NCBI RefSeq assembly: GCF_001580915.1
Contig: NZ_LHZQ01000196.1
Location: forward strand, 1-43,203
DNA length: 43,203 nucleotides
Origin: Acetobacter tropicalis
Lineage (GTDB): Bacteria; Pseudomonadota; Alphaproteobacteria; Acetobacterales; Acetobacteraceae
Direction of reading: 5' to 3'
The position numbers and the translations under genes are program-made. This document shows positions 26,079 to 35,701 of this stretch, piece after piece (the first letter of the stretch is position 1; every line of letters starts with the position of its first letter). The notes under the pieces are model-generated. The model made no database searches. It was given only the letters and a program-made list of their open reading frames with translations, and was not told where the DNA came from.

Positions 26079-27428
26079 ATGGAACAAGAAAAGGAGCAGG
26101 CCGCCGTGGGCTATCAGAATGAAGAGACTATTTTTGCGCTCTCAACTGGTCTGGGGCGAGCAGCCATTGCGGTTATGCGTGTAAGTGGCCCAGAGAGTGC
26201 GGGGTTGCTAGGCCGCTTGTGCGGCACGCTGCCGCCGTCGCGTAAGGCCGTTTTGCGGCGCCTATGGCATGATGCCAGCCTGCGGGATAATCTATTAGAC
26301 GAAGCGCTGGTGCTCTGGTTTCCCGGTCCTAACAGCTATACCGGTGAAGACGGCTTTGAACTGCATTTGCATGCTGGACCGGCCGTTATCAAAGCGGTTG
26401 CGCAGGCGCTGGTGGCCGGTGGTGCACGCCCGGCGGAACCGGGTGAATTTACCCGGAGAGCCTTCACAAATGGCCGTATGGACCTGGTGGAAGCAGAGGG
26501 TGTTGCTGACCTTGTGGATGCAGAGACAGAAAGCCAAAGGAAGTTGGCGCTGGCTCAATCTGATGGCGCTCTCAGCCGATTGTATGGAGAGTGGGCAGAG
26601 CGCCTTAAACGCGTTCTGGCCCATCAGGAAGCCCTGATTGATTTTCCGGATGAAGATCTACCGGAAGAGGTTGAACAGGGCCTGCTGAACGAAATTCATG
26701 CGCTTATTGCCGCCATGCAGCAGCACATTCAGGATGGAAAGCGAGGGGAACGAATTCGGCGTGGTGTGGTGTTTGCCATTGCCGGGCCACCTAATGCAGG
26801 TAAATCGAGCCTGCTGAACTGGCTTGCTGATCGTGACGCTGCCATCGTTTCTCCTGTGGCAGGTACCACGCGAGATGCCATAGAAGTTAATGGCAGTCTG
26901 GCCGGGGTTCGGGTGACGTTTGTTGATACGGCAGGCATGCGGGAAACTGAGGATGCTATTGAAGCCGAGGGTGTCAAACGGGCACTGTTTCACGTGAAAC
27001 AGGCGGATTGTGTGCTGCAAATGTTCGCGGGTGATATGTTGCCCGATAACGTCTTTCCTGGCGCTTTGCTGATAGGCAACAAAACAGACCTTGGGCCTGT
27101 GCCCGCGAAGGTGTTAGATGTGCCTGTACTTCCTGTCAGCTTGCAGACGGGTGAGGGGCTAAATGAGCTTCGCGCGGTGCTGGAGCAGAAGGTGGAAGCG
27201 TTGACGGCGCAAGCGGCTTCTGGCGCGCCGTTATTGACCCGCGCGCGGCATGAAGCGGGTGTAAAGGAAGCATGTGCGTGCCTGCAGCAGGCATTGGAAC
27301 AGGAATGGCCCGAAATGCGGGGTGAGGAATTGCGTCTGGCAATGCGGGCATTGGGCCGTTTGACAGGCCATGTGGGCGTGGAAGATCTGCTGGATGCTGT
27401 GTTCGGGCAGTTCTGTATTGGGAAATAG
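26079..27428 (+). CDS. mnmE (trmE): tRNA uridine-5-carboxymethylaminomethyl synthesis GTPase
   Basis: MnmE, 449 residues, works with MnmG to modify the wobble uridine (cmnm5U) of several tRNAs. It has the N-terminal formyl-THF-binding domain ([38 protein letters not shown]), a central helical domain and an inserted G domain with G1 [10 protein letters not shown]2 TTRD, G3 DTAGMRE and G4 NKTD, and it ends in the catalytic CIGK motif. ATG 26079 gives normal length, although its ribosome site is weak. A perfect parS site is embedded in the G domain where the protein reads LFHVKQAD. It heads trmE-mnmG-rsmG-parA-parB. Confidence 0.97.
   Translation: MEQEKEQAAVGYQNEETIFALSTGLGRAAIAVMRVSGPESAGLLGRLCGTLPPSRKAVLRRLWHDASLRDNLLDEALVLWFPGPNSYTGEDGFELHLHAGPAVIKAVAQALVAGGARPAEPGEFTRRAFTNGRMDLVEAEGVADLVDAETESQRKLALAQSDGALSRLYGEWAERLKRVLAHQEALIDFPDEDLPEEVEQGLLNEIHALIAAMQQHIQDGKRGERIRRGVVFAIAGPPNAGKSSLLNWLADRDAAIVSPVAGTTRDAIEVNGSLAGVRVTFVDTAGMRETEDAIEAEGVKRALFHVKQADCVLQMFAGDMLPDNVFPGALLIGNKTDLGPVPAKVLDVPVLPVSLQTGEGLNELRAVLEQKVEALTAQAASGAPLLTRARHEAGVKEACACLQQALEQEWPEMRGEELRLAMRALGRLTGHVGVEDLLDAVFGQFCIGK
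26986..27001. promoter_or_regulatory. parS: parS centromere site (perfect), inside trmE
   Basis: TGTTTCACGTGAAACA matches the 16-bp parS consensus at every position. ParB loads here and spreads to organise the origin region. The codons read LFHVKQ, a known signature of parS embedded in trmE. It lies about 11 kb from the proposed oriC. Confidence 0.95.
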
Positions 27429-27450
27429 GTTTGAAAAAGGCGGCGGAATA

Positions 27451-29316
27451 ATGGACCGTTTTTACGATGTGATTGTTGTTGGAGGCGGGCATGCAGGGTG
27501 TGAAGCCGCTGCTGCCGCTGCGCGCTGCGGTGCCCGAACACTCTTGTTGACGCATCACAAAAATACGGTGGGGGCTATGTCCTGCAATCCGGCTATCGGC
27601 GGGATTGGCAAAGGGCATCTGGTGCGTGAGATAGACGCACTGGACGGTATTATGGGCCGGGCTGCCGATCGTGCTGGAATTCACTTCAAACTCCTTAATC
27701 GGTCTAAAGGGCCAGCGGTGCAGGGGCCGCGCGCGCAGGCTGACCGGATGCTTTACAGGCAGGCCGTTCAGGAACTGCTGGCTGAAACGCCTCTTTTGGA
27801 CTGTGCCGAGGGGGCTGCCGGTGATCTTCTCTGTTCGGAAGATGGCAGCGTGCAGGGAGTCGTGTGCGAGGACGGGACGACCTATCGGGCAGGTGCTGTG
27901 GTTTTGACCACAGGAACTTTCCTGGATGGAATTATTCACATTGGGCATAAATCAAAACCAGCCGGGCGTGTGGGAGAACAACCCGCGGTTGCATTGGCCA
28001 AACGCTTGAGAAATCTGGGTTTGACCATGGGGCGTTTGAAAACAGGCACCCCAGCACGACTTATGAAGGAGAGTATTGATTGGTCTTCTTTGGCGGAAGA
28101 TAAAGGGGATGCACAGCCTGAACCCTTCAGCCGCTTGACCCAGACTATGACCAACCCACAACTGGTTTGCGGCATAACGGCAACAAACCAGAAAACACAT
28201 GATATTATAAAGAAGTATATTCATCTATCTGCTGTTTACGGAGGCGCTATTTCAGGCCGTGGACCGCGTTACTGTCCCTCGATAGAAGACAAGGTGGTGC
28301 GGTTTGCAGAGAAAGCCAGCCACCAGATTTTTCTCGAGCCAGAAGCACTCCCTGAGCATGAAGGGGGGCATCTTATCTATCCTAACGGCATTTCAACCAG
28401 CCTTCCGGCAGAGGTGCAGGAAGAGATGATTCACTCCATTCCGGGGCTGGAGCGCGCTGTTATCGCGCAGCCAGGTTATGCGGTTGAATATGATTATGTT
28501 GACCCACGAGAACTGACGTCCTCTCTGGAACTCAAAAAGTGTCCTAATCTTTTTTTGGCAGGCCAGATCAACGGGACGACAGGGTATGAAGAAGCTGGCG
28601 CCCAGGGGTTGCTGGCAGGCGTTAATGCAGCGCGACGGGCAGGAGGGCAAGAAGCTGTCAGCCTGGATAGAGGCAAGGCCTATATTGGCGTTATGGTGGA
28701 TGATCTGACAACACAGGGAGTTAGTGAGCCGTATCGCATGTTTACATCCCGTGCGGAGTATCGCCTTACCTTGCGGGCGGATAATGCGGATATGCGCCTT
28801 ACCCAACTCGGTATTGACTGGGGCTGTGTCGGCGCGGAACGAAAATCTGTTTTTGAAAAAGATTGCAAAGAAATAAAGCAGGTTTCAGAAAAAGCGGAGC
28901 AGGAAAGTTGGGCTCCTAACGCGCTGGTTCAGGCCGGTGTTAAAGTGGCCCTTGATGGTCGGCGCAGAACACTGTTGGAAATTCTAGGGTATGGCATAAC
29001 AGAGGAGGCTATTGCCACGCTGGCTCCGTGGTATCTTTCTGCCTCTGAAAGAGCTCGCCATTTTGTAACAACGGAAGCCCGCTATAAAGGCTACCTTGTG
29101 CGGCAGAAGCGGGAGATCAAGCAACTGGAAGCGGAAAGTGAAATCCGGTTTCCCGCCAGTATCAATTTCAGCGAAATTGGCGGATTAAGTGCTGAAATGA
29201 AGGAAAGGCTGGAACGCTCCCGACCAGAAAACTTTAGCGCAGCACAGAGAATTCCAGGCATTACGCCTTCTGCTCTGGTGGCCATTCTTGCGCATGTGCG
29301 GCAGAGGGTGGCCTGA
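27451..29316 (+). CDS. mnmG (gidA): tRNA uridine-5-carboxymethylaminomethyl synthesis enzyme (FAD)
   Basis: MnmG, 621 residues, is the FAD- and NADH-dependent partner of MnmE. It shows the FAD Rossmann motif [11 protein letters not shown] (residues 10-20), the family signature [42 protein letters not shown] and [21 protein letters not shown] near the C-terminus. Length is normal. The frame is open further upstream, but homology begins at [10 protein letters not shown], so ATG 27451 is the start. Its stop shares one base with the rsmG start (TGATG). Confidence 0.97.
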   Translation: MDRFYDVIVVGGGHAGCEAAAAAARCGARTLLLTHHKNTVGAMSCNPAIGGIGKGHLVREIDALDGIMGRAADRAGIHFKLLNRSKGPAVQGPRAQADRMLYRQAVQELLAETPLLDCAEGAAGDLLCSEDGSVQGVVCEDGTTYRAGAVVLTTGTFLDGIIHIGHKSKPAGRVGEQPAVALAKRLRNLGLTMGRLKTGTPARLMKESIDWSSLAEDKGDAQPEPFSRLTQTMTNPQLVCGITATNQKTHDIIKKYIHLSAVYGGAISGRGPRYCPSIEDKVVRFAEKASHQIFLEPEALPEHEGGHLIYPNGISTSLPAEVQEEMIHSIPGLERAVIAQPGYAVEYDYVDPRELTSSLELKKCPNLFLAGQINGTTGYEEAGAQGLLAGVNAARRAGGQEAVSLDRGKAYIGVMVDDLTTQGVSEPYRMFTSRAEYRLTLRADNADMRLTQLGIDWGCVGAERKSVFEKDCKEIKQVSEKAEQESWAPNALVQAGVKVALDGRRRTLLEILGYGITEEAIATLAPWYLSASERARHFVTTEARYKGYLVRQKREIKQLEAESEIRFPASINFSEIGGLSAEMKERLERSRPENFSAAQRIPGITPSALVAILAHVRQRVA

Positions 29317-29912
29317 TGACCCTTGTTGTCCCAGGAATGAGTGTTTCACGTGAAACGCAGGAGCGGCTGGATGCCTTTGTGGCTCTGCTGGAAAAGTGGA
29401 ACCCGCGCATCAATCTGGTTTCCAGCCGGGACATGGCGTTTGTATGGGAACGTCATGTCCGTGATAGCCTGCAAATTGCCCCACTGGTGCAAGGGGCTTC
29501 CAGCTTTATTGATCTGGGGTCAGGCGGTGGGTTTCCGGGTGTGATTACTGCTATTGCGGCTAACGTGCCCGGAACCCTGATTGAATCAGATCAGCGGAAA
29601 GCGGCATTCCTGCGTGAGGCTGCGCGTGTTACGTTAGCACCCATAAAGGTGCTGGCTCAACGGATTGAACAGGCTGAACCTGAGCCGGCGCCCGTTGTAA
29701 CGGCCCGTGCACTAGCCGCCTTGCCCCGGTTGTTGGAGTGGACAGCCCCATTTCTGGCAAAAGGGGGAAAGGCTGTGTTTTTGAAAGGCCAGCAGGCCGA
29801 AGATGAGTTGACCGAGGCGAGACGAAGCTGGCACATGGATGTGTGTATCCACCCCAGTGTGACAAGCCATGATGGTGTGATTCTTGAAGTGAGCAATCTT
29901 GAACGTGTCTAA
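29316..29912 (+). CDS. rsmG (gidB): 16S rRNA (guanine527-N7)-methyltransferase
   Basis: RsmG, 198 residues, methylates G527 of 16S rRNA; its loss often gives low-level streptomycin resistance. The SAM-binding motif I is [12 protein letters not shown] (64-75), followed by [15 protein letters not shown] and a central [15 protein letters not shown]. The start ATG 29316 overlaps the mnmG stop, and a parS-like site lies in codons 9-14 (VSRET). It overlaps the start of parA. Confidence 0.95.
   Translation: MTLVVPGMSVSRETQERLDAFVALLEKWNPRINLVSSRDMAFVWERHVRDSLQIAPLVQGASSFIDLGSGGGFPGVITAIAANVPGTLIESDQRKAAFLREAARVTLAPIKVLAQRIEQAEPEPAPVVTARALAALPRLLEWTAPFLAKGGKAVFLKGQQAEDELTEARRSWHMDVCIHPSVTSHDGVILEVSNLERV
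29342..29357. promoter_or_regulatory. parS: parS centromere site (15/16), inside rsmG
   Basis: TGTTTCACGTGAAACG differs from the parS consensus only at the last base. Encoding SVSRET near the start of rsmG is a recurrent location for parS. It is about 2.4 kb from the perfect site in trmE and just upstream of parAB. Confidence 0.9.
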
Positions 29913-30696
29913 GACCGATAAAAAAGCAAAGAAATGTTTCATTCTGGCGGTAGCAAACCAGAAGGGCGGCGTAGGAAAAACAACTACAGCCATTAATGTT
30001 GCCTCAGCCCTGGCGGAAGATGGTGCTCGCGTAGTTCTGCTGGATATGGACCCTCAGGGTAACGCCTCAACAGGGCTTGGTGTTGGGTATGATGCGCGGC
30101 AGGGTGGGGCTTATGCCTTGCTGATGCAGGAAAAACCTGCCGAGGAACTGCTCCAGCCCACAGAGATTGAAGGTCTTTCCGTTATTGCGGCGAACACAGA
30201 GCTTGTCGGGGCGGAAATAGAACTGGTTGATGAAGAGGGGCGTGAAGATCGGTTACGCACGGCTCTGGCTCCTCTGACCAAAACCGTTGATTATGTGATA
30301 ATTGATTGCCCCCCCAGTTTGAGCCTTCTTACGCTGAATGCGCTGGTTGCTGCGGATGGCGTATTGGCGCCGTTGCAGTGCGAATTTTTTGCGCTTGAAG
30401 GGCTGGGCCATCTGGTGAAGACCATTGAGCGTGTTCGCAAGAAACTGAACCCGCGGCTGAAGATAACGGGCATTGCGCTGACCATGTATGATCGGCGGAA
30501 CAATCTTTCAGAACTGGTTGCGGCAGATGCCCGCAGTTTCTTTGGTGATGATGTTCTGGAAACTCTGATACCCCGCAATATCCGTATTTCTGAGGCTCAG
30601 AGCCATGGTCAGCCAGTTATGGTGTATGACCCCAAGGCCAGTGGTGCTGCGTCCTACCGAGCGCTGGCTGAGGAAATCAAGAGGAGAACATCGTAA
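29899..30696 (+). CDS. parA: Chromosome partitioning ATPase ParA
   Basis: ParA, 265 residues, is the Walker-type ATPase that moves ParB-parS complexes. It has the deviant Walker A KGGVGKTT (residues 22-29) with both lysines, [13 protein letters not shown], the Walker B region [14 protein letters not shown], and a C-terminal [10 protein letters not shown]. The start is TTG 29899 or GTG 29905; there is no ATG in the conserved position, and both overlap the end of rsmG. It is followed after two bases by parB. Confidence 0.96.
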   Translation: MNVSKTDKKAKKCFILAVANQKGGVGKTTTAINVASALAEDGARVVLLDMDPQGNASTGLGVGYDARQGGAYALLMQEKPAEELLQPTEIEGLSVIAANTELVGAEIELVDEEGREDRLRTALAPLTKTVDYVIIDCPPSLSLLTLNALVAADGVLAPLQCEFFALEGLGHLVKTIERVRKKLNPRLKITGIALTMYDRRNNLSELVAADARSFFGDDVLETLIPRNIRISEAQSHGQPVMVYDPKASGAASYRALAEEIKRRTS

Positions 30697-30698
30697 GC

Positions 30699-31610
30699 AT
30701 GGCTCGTAAACCTGCTGCCCGCCCCAAACTGGGCCGTGGTCTTGCCGCGCTACTGGGAGATACGGCTCCCGTAACGGCAGAGAAGGCTTCTTCCTCATCA
30801 GGTAAAGGGGAGCAGGCGGTCGCGCCAGCAAGCACGCTGCCTGTTGAGGCTCTTGTTCCTGGCCCTTTCCAGCCCCGGCAGGACATGGAACCTGCGGCAC
30901 TGCAGGAACTGGCGGATTCCATTCGGGCGCGGGGTATCCTGCAACCCATTCTTGTGCGGCCTGACCCGGATAAAAAAGACCAGTATCAGATTATTGCCGG
31001 GGAGCGGCGCTGGCGTGCGGCGCAACTGGCGCAGTGTCATACCGTGCCGGTTCTGGTGCGTGATCTGGATGAAGTAGACGCCATGGCGGCAGCCCTGGTG
31101 GAAAACCTCCAGCGTGCGGATCTGAACCCGATAGAAGAAGCTGAAGGGTTCAGCAGGCTGATGGAAGATTACAGCCTGACGCAGGATGAACTAGCCAAAG
31201 CCATTGGCAAATCCCGCCCGCATGTTGCCAATACCCTGCGCCTTTTACGTCTGCCTGATTCCGTGCGGAAAGCGGTAGGGAGCGGCGCATTATCCGCCGG
31301 ACATGCAAGAGCCCTGCTTGCGCACCCAGACCCCATTGCTGCTGCTCATGATGTGCTGACCAAAGGTCTTTCTGTCAGGCAGACGGAAGCTTTGGTGCAG
31401 GCGGCGATTGAAAACAAGACCAAACCCCAGAAGCCAGAGCAGACCAAAAAGGCACGTGATCCTGAGATTGCAGCGCTGGAACGGGATCTTGCAACGCGTC
31501 TTGGTTTGCGCGTGAAGGTGAATTTTGATGGCCGCAAAGGTGGCTCTCTCGAAATTCATTACAACAGCCTGGACCAACTGGATGACGTTCTCTCTCGTCT
31601 GAAATCTTGA
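30699..31610 (+). CDS. parB: Chromosome partitioning protein ParB
   Basis: ParB, 303 residues, is the CTP-dependent clamp that loads at parS. Its N-terminal LGRGLAALLG segment (residues 11-20) matches the ParA-stimulating and membrane-proximal type seen in ParB. The CTP-binding domain includes QPRQDM, GILQPILVRP and GERRWRA (101-107), then ALVENLQRADLNPIEEA. The helix-turn-helix is near LTQDELAKAIGKSRPHVANTLRLL, and a short C-terminal dimerisation domain ends the protein. AGAGGAG lies upstream of ATG 30699. The holA gene that often follows elsewhere is not present; tRNA-Lys comes next. Confidence 0.97.
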   Translation: MARKPAARPKLGRGLAALLGDTAPVTAEKASSSSGKGEQAVAPASTLPVEALVPGPFQPRQDMEPAALQELADSIRARGILQPILVRPDPDKKDQYQIIAGERRWRAAQLAQCHTVPVLVRDLDEVDAMAAALVENLQRADLNPIEEAEGFSRLMEDYSLTQDELAKAIGKSRPHVANTLRLLRLPDSVRKAVGSGALSAGHARALLAHPDPIAAAHDVLTKGLSVRQTEALVQAAIENKTKPQKPEQTKKARDPEIAALERDLATRLGLRVKVNFDGRKGGSLEIHYNSLDQLDDVLSRLKS

Positions 31611-31619
31611 AATTCAGAC

Positions 31620-31648
31620 TTGTGCTTTGAAGGGGAGGGTGATACAAA
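31620..31648 (+). promoter_or_regulatory. Promoter of tRNA-Lys
   Basis: TTGTGC at 31620-31625, a 17-base spacer, TACAAA at 31643-31648, about 28 bases before the tRNA. It follows the parB stop by ten bases, so the tRNA can be expressed independently of parAB. Confidence 0.6.
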
Positions 31649-31676
31649 GCCCTCACTTCAGTCCACAAGACTGTAA

Positions 31677-31752
<76 letters not shown>

Positions 31753-32376
31753 ATTTTTTCAAAAAATCAGGTGGTTTAAAGACTTTAGGGTCATTCATCC
31801 TTATGGCCCTCCAGAGTCATCTGAACGCTGCTTTTAGGTTCGTAGGGTGGTTTTTCCCTTATCTACCTACACCGATACCGGCTCTTGGGGGCCAGTCGTT
31901 CCTCACAATCCTTTATTTTGCGTAGATATAGCTTTTCTCGGCAATTTCGCAGGTATGATTTACCTTTGGCGTGGTCCGGGTGGCATGGTCGCTAGAGATT
32001 TTAGACCATCCCTAAAGCGTAAAAACAGACCAGCCAGAACCTGCATCGGCTGGAGGCTAATGAGCATCTGGTTCGTTTTTGGTTGATGGACATTCAAAAG
32101 CTGCTCATTGATCTCTTGGCGCTTTTAGACCTTAAATTTTCTATGCTTTCACCCAAGATAGCAGGCAGAAAACGCAGATCATACCCGCAGGATAACGGGA
32201 GAGTTCTGCCTGTAGTCGGCCGGTGTGCCGTTTTGGTATGTGGAACCAAAGAGTGCGTGACGTCCTTTAGCTGGTATCAACGCCGCCCAAAGTGTCTCCG
32301 GCATAGGCTGTCTGCCAAGGCAGGTAAGTAAGGTCGGGCGGGGTCTTCATACCTGTTGGAGGAAGGAGCTCATCTT
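31753..32376. other. Gene-free stretch between tRNA-Lys and GST
   Basis: These 624 bases begin with an A/T hairpin (ATTTTTTCAAAAAAT) directly after the tRNA, continuing into AGGTGGT; a similar module follows tRNA-Gly. Open frames of 77-82 codons exist, but they lack ribosome sites and have the composition of noncoding DNA. I looked for hallmarks of RNase P RNA, SRP RNA, 6S RNA and tmRNA and saw none. The last part carries the GST promoter. Confidence 0.5.
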
Positions 32377-33072
32377 ATGATTACCGTGCATCATCTGGAT
32401 AATTCCCGTTCACAGCGGGTTTTGTGGCTGCTGGAAGAACTGGAACTTCCCTATGATATCCAGTTTTACAAGCGTGACCCTAAAACCATGATGGCTCCAA
32501 AATCTCTGCAGGCCATTCACCCACTGGGCAAGTCTCCAGTGATAACTGACACGGACGGGAACGTGACGCTCGCAGAAAGCGGGGCGATTATCGAATATCT
32601 TATCAATAAATACGGCAATGGCCGACTGGCCCCAGCGCGCGACACTCCCGAATATGTTCGCTTCATATACTGGCTGCATTATGCAGAAGGATCAGCCATG
32701 CCTCCGCTATTGCTCAAACTGATATTCGGGATGCTGCCAAAACAGGCTCCTTTGCCCTTTCGTCCTTTTGCTTTCCTGATTTCAAAAGGAGCACAGACGG
32801 GGTTCATAAATCCACAGGTCAAACTGCATATGGATTATTGGGAACGTAGGCTGTCGGAAAGCGAATGGTTTGCAGGGAGTGATTTTACCGCAGCAGATAT
32901 TCAGATGAGCTTCCCTCTTGAAGCGGCGGCGGCACGTGCGGGGGCAACGGATAATCGGCCGCATGTCAGAGCATTCCTGCGCTGTATTCATGGCCGTCCA
33001 GCCTATCAGCGCGCTCTGCAGCGCGGTGGGGCATATGTTTACGCCAGTGAGGGCCGCACCTCCTCATCCTGA
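32377..33072 (+). CDS. Glutathione S-transferase family protein
   Basis: A 231-residue cytoplasmic GST. The N-terminal thioredoxin-like domain contains NSRSQRVLWLLEEL (residues 9-22), with a Ser in the usual glutathione-activating position, then HPLGKSPVI with the conserved cis-Pro and ESGAIIEYL, the gamma-glutamyl site. An all-helical C-terminal domain follows, with SEWFAGSDFTAADIQMSF, whose Asp is the conserved N-capping residue. GGAAGGAG eight bases before ATG 32377 fixes the start. The specific conjugation or isomerase substrate is unknown. Confidence 0.92.
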   Translation: MITVHHLDNSRSQRVLWLLEELELPYDIQFYKRDPKTMMAPKSLQAIHPLGKSPVITDTDGNVTLAESGAIIEYLINKYGNGRLAPARDTPEYVRFIYWLHYAEGSAMPPLLLKLIFGMLPKQAPLPFRPFAFLISKGAQTGFINPQVKLHMDYWERRLSESEWFAGSDFTAADIQMSFPLEAAAARAGATDNRPHVRAFLRCIHGRPAYQRALQRGGAYVYASEGRTSSS

Positions 33073-33397
33073 GTTATGAGGGGACATGTGTTCTCATGCT
33101 ATGAGTATGACCGTACAGGCGGAAAGAATCGCCCTGATATATTTGTGGAATACGGAGTGGGAACGAATTTCTGGATGAGGCAAAAACCTCACTCTGCTCA
33201 AAAAATAGATAGGGTAACAAAGGACAGAACCATCACTCATGGTCGGCTAAGTCTAAAATCCGACCATCAGGGGTTTACACAACGGTTTTCTATCCCTCTT
33301 GAGTCGAGGTCTTGTATGCCTATCCTTTTTCAGACTAAAAATTGAGTATTCTTTTTTAAGAGAAGCATGATCTGTTTTGTCTGGGTTTTCAGAAAAA
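33073..33397. other. Gene-free stretch between GST and the DUF4186 gene
   Basis: These 325 bases contain a perfect 8-bp inverted repeat, ATGGTCGG / CCGACCAT (33239-33267, 13-base loop), not followed by a T-run. It may end the GST transcript or serve as an operator. An 89-codon frame from 33076 has no ribosome site and no recognisable homology, so I do not call it. Confidence 0.45.
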
Positions 33398-33865
33398 ATG
33401 ACGTCTGTGTCTCAAGGGGATCTGTTTCCTCTTGCGCTTGATCTACCGGAGGTTGACCCTACGCTATGGCAGAAACTGGCGCGCTCTGCGTTTCGGCAGC
33501 AGTTTCATTTAAATACATCTGATCGGGCATATTTGGAAAAAAAGGGGCTGACGGCTGTTCTGGAGCATGGAGCCGATTTTATTGCGAAACGGCTTGCTCC
33601 TGCTGAACCAGAAAAAGACGGTCGGCAAACACCGTGGAAGGGGCACCCAGTCTTTGTGGCTCAACATGCTACGGGAACATGTTGCCGGTCTTGCCTTGAA
33701 AAATGGCATCATTTTACCAAAGGGCTACCGTTAACCTTTGATCAGCAAATCTATATTCTGGCGGTTATAGGGGCATGGCTGGAACGGGAAGAAAAAATGC
33801 CCGTAAGTGTGGAAGAAAATGCTCCCGTCAGGCTTTACAAGCGAAAATACCGCCGCAACCTGTAG
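33398..33865 (+). CDS. DUF4186-family protein
   Basis: A 155-residue protein matching what I recall of DUF4186: FRQQFHLNTSDRAYLEKKG, then HGADFIAKRLAP, the KDGRQTPWKGHPVFVAQHAT segment and CCRSCLEKWH. The last part contains H83, H90, C95, C96, C99 and H104, which look like a metal-binding set. No function is established for the family. ATG 33398 is poorly served by a ribosome site, but the conserved core begins after it. It is convergent with the Ubi hydroxylase gene, their stops five bases apart, with a small AGCCC/GGGCT hairpin (33864-33880) over the junction. Confidence 0.78.
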   Translation: MTSVSQGDLFPLALDLPEVDPTLWQKLARSAFRQQFHLNTSDRAYLEKKGLTAVLEHGADFIAKRLAPAEPEKDGRQTPWKGHPVFVAQHATGTCCRSCLEKWHHFTKGLPLTFDQQIYILAVIGAWLEREEKMPVSVEENAPVRLYKRKYRRNL

Positions 33866-33870
33866 CCCTG

Positions 33871-35064
33871 TTAAGGGGCTGTGGTATGGCGATCCATCAG
33901 GAGAGTGGTGACGGCATTTTTAAAGGGTGTGAAGGCATCTGCCAGCCGAAGCCCGGTTTCCCGAAGATGTCGGAAAGGGGCTCCATCATGCGTGTAAAGT
34001 GTCGCAATCCCGTTGGTACCTGCAAAGAGCGGAGCGGTTGGCAGACGGTGCTTCTGTTCAAAACGGCGTAGTCCCTGTGCCAGACCAGCATCCCCGTTTG
34101 TAGAGACGTTGCGAGTGACTTCCTGAGAGAGAATTTCCTGTCCGCGTAGACCCAGATTGAAGCCGTGGGCTGTAATGGGGTGCATTCCCACAGCAGCATC
34201 TCCTACAAGGGCGAGACGGCGGGCTGTGAAGCGATGCGCATAGACTCCTTTCAGGGGATAGGCATGGCGGGTGCTGACAAGCCGCATTGTGCCCAGACGG
34301 TTGCCAATGCGCTTCATGATTTCTGCATTGAAAGCATCACGTGGGGCTTCCAGAAGGCGTTTAATATCATCTGGTGGCAGGGTGAGCACCAGAGAGGATG
34401 CCATGCCATTGACCGGCAGGAGGGCGACGGTCTGGCCTTCATCAAACCACTGCGTGGCAATGTTGTGATGAGGAGAATCATGCGCCATGCGACACACCAG
34501 CATGGTGCGCTTGAAATCATGAATAATGGAGCCAATTCCGGCACGCCGACGAGTTGGGGAGAAGCGTCCATCAGCCCCTACAACCAGTTGCGCCTGCAGT
34601 TGCCCTTTTGAATGATGCACCACGGCCTGCGCGGGATTTTGCCGGACGGTTTCAACCGTAACGCCATCAAGCAATGTAATTCCGGGGCGGGTAGCCGCAG
34701 CAGCGTACAGCGCGCGACGGATGTGATTGTTTGAAACCAGCCACCCTAGAGCATCCACCCCTCGGCCATGCGTATCAAACGTAAGGGGATGGCGAAACTT
34801 TCCTGTTTCTACACGCGCTTCCCGAAGCGGGCAGATTGCGGAGTGGGGAATATGATTCCACGCTCCGTTTTCCTGCAAAATGCGGACAGAATGATGTGTA
34901 AGGGCAATTTCCCGACCATCGAAGGACGGTTCTTCCCACACGGTTGCTGGTGCACGTTCCAGAACAGTGACGGAAAGCCCAACGCTTTCAAGAGAAAGTG
35001 CCGTGGCAAGCCCAACAGGGCCTCCACCAATAATGGCAACATCAGTCTGCTCTGCAGTCTGCAT
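33871..35064 (-). CDS. UbiH/UbiF/Coq6-family FAD hydroxylase
   Basis: A 397-residue flavin monooxygenase that most likely hydroxylates the ubiquinone ring. It has the FAD dinucleotide motif IIGGGPVGLA (11-20), the GREIAL segment, the family DG motif VVGADGRFSPTRR and the second FAD motif RLALVGDAAVGMHPITAHGFNLGL, which is diagnostic for Ubi hydroxylases. Which ring position it acts on (UbiH, UbiF, UbiI, UbiL or UbiM) cannot be decided. AAGGA lies nine bases before ATG 35064. It lies five bases after the nitroreductase gene and is the last gene of the his-led operon. Confidence 0.88.
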   Translation of the reverse strand: MQTAEQTDVAIIGGGPVGLATALSLESVGLSVTVLERAPATVWEEPSFDGREIALTHHSVRILQENGAWNHIPHSAICPLREARVETGKFRHPLTFDTHGRGVDALGWLVSNNHIRRALYAAAATRPGITLLDGVTVETVRQNPAQAVVHHSKGQLQAQLVVGADGRFSPTRRRAGIGSIIHDFKRTMLVCRMAHDSPHHNIATQWFDEGQTVALLPVNGMASSLVLTLPPDDIKRLLEAPRDAFNAEIMKRIGNRLGTMRLVSTRHAYPLKGVYAHRFTARRLALVGDAAVGMHPITAHGFNLGLRGQEILSQEVTRNVSTNGDAGLAQGLRRFEQKHRLPTAPLFAGTNGIATLYTHDGAPFRHLRETGLRLADAFTPFKNAVTTLLMDRHTTAP

Positions 35065-35069
35065 GGTGA

Positions 35070-35660
35070 TCAGTCCTTATCTGCCGCAAAAGTAACAGGG
35101 GTGCCGGTCCAGTAGGCTGTAAAATCCGCTGGGTCTGGCCTGCGGGGAGAAATCGGTTTGCCAGAAGGTGTGCCGATAAAAAGGAAACCAGCCAGTTTAT
35201 GTGGCGCAGGGAAACCGAGTTCAGCGGCAAGAACCGGATCATCCACCACATCGCCGGAAACCCACACACCCCCAAAGCCGGTAGCGTGTAGGGCGTTCAA
35301 CACGTTCATGGTAGCGGCAGCAACTGCCATTTCCTGCTCCCATAACGGGATTTTGTGTTCCGGCCGGAGATGCATGCCCAAGGCAAGGATCATGGGCATG
35401 GTTGAAAACCGCTGCCGACGCTTGGTAATTTTTGCGTCAGGAACATCAGCATCAATGCGTTGCATGCTGTCGATGATCCGTTCCGCCATAAGCGGTCTGG
35501 CCTCTCCTTCAATGACAACGTAGCGCCAGGGCCGGAGTTTACCATGATCTGGCGCACGCATGGCTGCCGCCAGAATGTCAGAAAGCTGTGCTGCTGAGGG
35601 CGCAGGTTCCGCCAGATGGTCTGTGGAGGCTCGGCTGAGAAGCATTTCCATGGGGGTCAT
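35070..35660 (-). CDS. Nitroreductase-family flavoprotein (YdjA-like)
   Basis: A 196-residue FMN-dependent nitroreductase fold protein. It shows MRAPDHGKLRPWRYVVIEG (FMN phosphate-binding region), the middle ALGMHLRPEHKIPLWEQEMAVAAATMNVLNALHATGFGGVW and a C-terminal GFLFIGTPSGKP. The small size and the APDHGKLRPWR motif resemble E. coli YdjA. The physiological substrate is unknown. It sits between hinT (41-base gap) and the Ubi hydroxylase (5-base gap). Confidence 0.88.
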   Translation of the reverse strand: MTPMEMLLSRASTDHLAEPAPSAAQLSDILAAAMRAPDHGKLRPWRYVVIEGEARPLMAERIIDSMQRIDADVPDAKITKRRQRFSTMPMILALGMHLRPEHKIPLWEQEMAVAAATMNVLNALHATGFGGVWVSGDVVDDPVLAAELGFPAPHKLAGFLFIGTPSGKPISPRRPDPADFTAYWTGTPVTFAADKD

Positions 35661-35701
35661 GATCGGAAACTCCGGCTTGGGAAACGGATATTTGGTTTTA
35701 A

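Noticed and set aside
32083-32331. 82-codon frame in the tRNA-Lys to GST gap
   Set aside because: No Shine-Dalgarno, unusual composition, no family resemblance.
33076-33345. 89-codon frame after the GST gene
   Set aside because: No ribosome site, no recognisable domain, and it crosses a strong inverted repeat.
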